A model generated the notes under the pieces. The model was not told the origin of the DNA. It saw only the letters and a list, made by a program, of their open reading frames with translations, and did not search any database. Below, piece after piece: positions 61,871 to 64,000 of a DNA stretch of 64,000 nt. Origin of the DNA: Cryobacterium shii (GTDB lineage: Bacteria > Actinomycetota > Actinomycetes > Actinomycetales > Microbacteriaceae); NCBI RefSeq assembly GCF_004402595.1, contig NZ_SOFY01000049.1, positions 1 to 64,000 on the forward strand. The letters run 5' to 3'. The first letter of the stretch is position 1, and each line of letters starts with the position of its first letter. A program made the translations under genes and the position numbers.

Positions 61871-63511
61871 CGGCACGCGCAGGCCGCGTTCGCGGGCGAC
61901 TTCTTCGGCCCGCTCGTAGCCGGCGTCGACGTGCCGCATCACCCCGGTGCCGGGGTCGTTGGTGAGCACGCGCTCGATCTTCTCGGCCGCCAGGGGGGTG
62001 CCGTCGGCCACGATGACCTGGCCGGCGTGGATGCTGCGGCCGATCCCGACGCCGCCGCCGTGGTGGATCGACACCCAGGTGGCGCCGGACGCCGTGTTCA
62101 GCAGGGCGTTCAGCAGCGGCCAGTCGGCGATCGCGTCGGAGCCGTCTTTCATGCCTTCGGTCTCCCGGTACGGCGACGCGACCGAGCCGGAGTCGAGGTG
62201 GTCGCGGCCGATCACGATCGGGGCACTGAGCTCGCCCGACGCGACCATCTCGTTGAACTTGATCCCGGCGAGGTGGCGTTCCTTGTAGCCGAGCCAGCAG
62301 ATCCGGGCTGGCAGGCCCTCGAAGTGAACCTTCCCCTGCGCTTTCGTGATCCACCGGCGCAGGGGCTCGTCCTCGGGGAACAGCTCGACGATCGCCCTGT
62401 CGGTGGCCGCGATGTCGGCCGGGTCGCCCGAGAGCGCCACCCAGCGGAACGGCCCCTTGCCCTCCGCGAACAGGGGGCGGATATACGCGGGCACGAACCC
62501 CGGGAAGTCGAACGCGCGCGCGCAGCCGCCCAATTGCGCCTCGGCCCGGATCGAGTTGCCGTAGTCGAAGACCTCGGCGCCGGCATCCTGGAAGCCCACC
62601 ATTGCGGTGACCTGCTTCGCCATGGATGCCCGGGCCCGCTCCGTGAACTCCTCCGGCTTCGCGGCCGCGTAGGCGTGCCACTCCGCCACGGTGACGCCCT
62701 CAGGCAGGTAGGCGAGCGGGTCGTGCGAGCTGGTCTGGTCGGTGACGATGTCGATCGGAACCCGGCGTTCGAGCAGTTCGGCGAACACGGTGGCCGCGTT
62801 GCCGACCACGCCCACCGACAGGGCGCGCTTCTCGGCCTTCGCCGCGAGCACACGGGCGACGGCGTCGTCGAGGTCGGTCGCCAGCTCGTTGAGGTAGCCG
62901 TGCTCGACCCGGCGCCTCAGCCGGCTCTCGTCGACGTCGACGATCAGCACGGCCCCCTCGTTCATCGTGACGGCGAGCGGCTGGGCGCCGCCCATGCCGC
63001 CGGCGCCCCCGGTGAGGGTGAGGGTGCCGGCCAGGGTTCCACCGAACCTCTTGGCGGCCACGGCGGCGAAGGTTTCATAGGTGCCCTGCAGGATGCCCTG
63101 GGTGCCGATGTAGATCCAGGAACCGGCCGTCATCTGGCCGTACATGGTCAGCCCGAGCGCCTCGAGGCGGCGGAATTCCGGCCAGGTGGCCCAGTCGCCG
63201 ACCAGGTTGGAGTTGGCGATCAACACCCGCGGCGCCCACTCGTGGGTGCGGAACACGCCCACCGGCTTGCCGGACTGCACGAGCAGGGTCTCGTCCTTCT
63301 CCAGCGTGGTGAGGGTGCGCACGATCGCGTCGTAGGCCTCCCAGCTGCGCGCGGCCTTGCCGGTCCCGCCGTAGACGACCAGGTTCTCCGGGTGCTCGGC
63401 GACCTCCGGGTCGAGGTTGTTCATCAGCATCCGCAGCGGCCCCTCGGTCTGCCAGCTCTTCGCGGTCAGCTCGGTTCCGCGGGCGGCGCGCACGGGGCGG
63501 GATTCGGACAT
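61853..63511 (-). CDS. hutU: Urocanate hydratase
   Basis: 552 residues, the normal length. It adds water to urocanate using tightly bound NAD as an electrophile. The NAD-binding [50 protein letters not shown] and [20 protein letters not shown] are conserved. It is the first gene of the hut operon here; hutH is not in the window. The IclR gene upstream on the same strand is the likely regulator. Confidence 0.97.
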   Translation of the reverse strand: MSESRPVRAARGTELTAKSWQTEGPLRMLMNNLDPEVAEHPENLVVYGGTGKAARSWEAYDAIVRTLTTLEKDETLLVQSGKPVGVFRTHEWAPRVLIANSNLVGDWATWPEFRRLEALGLTMYGQMTAGSWIYIGTQGILQGTYETFAAVAAKRFGGTLAGTLTLTGGAGGMGGAQPLAVTMNEGAVLIVDVDESRLRRRVEHGYLNELATDLDDAVARVLAAKAEKRALSVGVVGNAATVFAELLERRVPIDIVTDQTSSHDPLAYLPEGVTVAEWHAYAAAKPEEFTERARASMAKQVTAMVGFQDAGAEVFDYGNSIRAEAQLGGCARAFDFPGFVPAYIRPLFAEGKGPFRWVALSGDPADIAATDRAIVELFPEDEPLRRWITKAQGKVHFEGLPARICWLGYKERHLAGIKFNEMVASGELSAPIVIGRDHLDSGSVASPYRETEGMKDGSDAIADWPLLNALLNTASGATWVSIHHGGGVGIGRSIHAGQVIVADGTPLAAEKIERVLTNDPGTGVMRHVDAGYERAEEVARERGLRVPMWESE

Positions 63512-63583
63512 CGGTGTCTCCTTCAGTGTTCGCGGAATGTTCGGGTTCGTGGGGCGTCGGTTTTCGTGGGCTCGTCGGTGAGG

Positions 63584-64000
63584 TCAGGACGGAGCGGGGA
63601 GGCGCTCGTCGCGGCCTAGGCCCGCCGACACCTGCCCGGCGGCGCGCGCGAGCAGGGGGCCGTAGCGACCGATATCGCCCGGCGTCACCCGGTAGCTGGG
63701 GATGACCAGGCTGAGGGCTGCGACGACGTTCGCTTCGGAACGAATGGGCGCGGCGAGGGCCGTGACATCCGTTTCGACGCCACGTTCGACGACGACGTAA
63801 CCGGCCGTCGGGGTCTGCCTGGCGAGGACCTGCCCGGCAGCGGACCCGTCGAGTGGCACGGTGCGGCCGACCCAGTTCGCGTGGCGCACGGAATGGGTGC
63901 CCGGGGCGATGGCGATGTAGAGGGCGGATCGGTCGTGGCCCGCCACGCTCAGGTAGACGGATTCGCCGGTGTCGGCGACGAGTCGTTCCATGGCCGGGCG
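63584..64000 (-). CDS. IclR family regulator, 5' end missing
   Basis: Only the effector half is present: SVYLSVAGHDRSALYIAIAP, VPLDGSAAGQVLARQ and VAALSLVIPSYRVTPGDIGR match the IclR ligand-binding domain. The HTH lies beyond the right edge. Placed upstream of the hut operon, so it probably controls histidine use. Confidence 0.87.
   Translation of the reverse strand, partial: RPAMERLVADTGESVYLSVAGHDRSALYIAIAPGTHSVRHANWVGRTVPLDGSAAGQVLARQTPTAGYVVVERGVETDVTALAAPIRSEANVVAALSLVIPSYRVTPGDIGRYGPLLARAAGQVSAGLGRDERLPAPS

Overview
The window is chromosomal DNA of a high-GC actinobacterium. The gene content, the dense 4-nt ATGA/GTGA overlaps, several apparently leaderless promoters (TANNNT about 5-7 nt before the start codon) and a very frequent octamer GCATCCGT/ACGGATGC all fit the family Microbacteriaceae (Cryobacterium/Leifsonia-like). 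The family assignment is inference; no rRNA or tRNA gene was seen.

Layout. 1-2716: YhgE/Pip membrane protein (cut by the left edge), a degenerate ABC-ATPase-like partner, and a divergent TetR regulator with a palindromic operator. 2725-4506: DUF3151 and purA. 4900-9375: GNAT, EamA permease, chorismate mutase, SDR and a DUF559 protein. 9569-15459: purL, purQ and purS, with a DUF3817 protein, a small uncertain gene and an aldo/keto reductase broken by one stop codon between them. 15500-19948: kynurenine-pathway genes (kynA, an amidohydrolase, kynU) and a divergent TetR gene. 19949-29058: a LacI-type regulator and a five-gene ABC importer/hydrolase operon followed by a GH1 beta-glucosidase. 29393-30699: two VOC genes. 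30793-38745: purC, purD, a sterol-carrier-like gene, a PfkB kinase, a two-TM protein, purF and purM, then DUF3073, two crcB genes and a KimA-like potassium permease. 42306-49024: MarR, PadR with DUF4097, a beta-lactamase-fold lipoprotein without catalytic residues, CPBP protease, M20 peptidase and YczE. 49460-52633: dodecin, DUF4232 lipoprotein, a Ser/Thr kinase-GAF fusion and a Dps protein. 52708-56041: a tight three-gene operon of an acyl-CoA dehydrogenase-like protein, a PIG-L deacetylase fused to a NodS-like methyltransferase, and a glycosyltransferase. 56064-64000: HNH endonuclease, then a histidine-utilisation cluster (hutU, M20 amidohydrolase, hutF, hutI, a broken hutD) and an IclR regulator cut by the right edge.

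How the parts work together. Eight de novo purine genes (purF, purD, purL, purQ, purS, purM, purC, purA) lie scattered through the first 39 kb rather than in one operon. Two catabolic routes are nearly complete: tryptophan to anthranilate, and histidine to formate plus glutamate. In each, the usual deformylating enzyme (kynB, hutG) is absent and a non-orthologous hydrolase sits at the matching place in the operon.

The most unusual feature is the repeat content. At least four families of dispersed palindromic elements occupy the intergenic gaps. One copy lies inside the kyn amidohydrolase gene, one supplies that gene's stop codon, and one forms the C-terminus of the EamA permease. In-frame and intergenic tandem repeats of 6, 8, 12, 15 and 22 bp are also common. 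The best candidate for an undescribed system is the acyl-CoA dehydrogenase / PIG-L-NodS fusion / glycosyltransferase operon.
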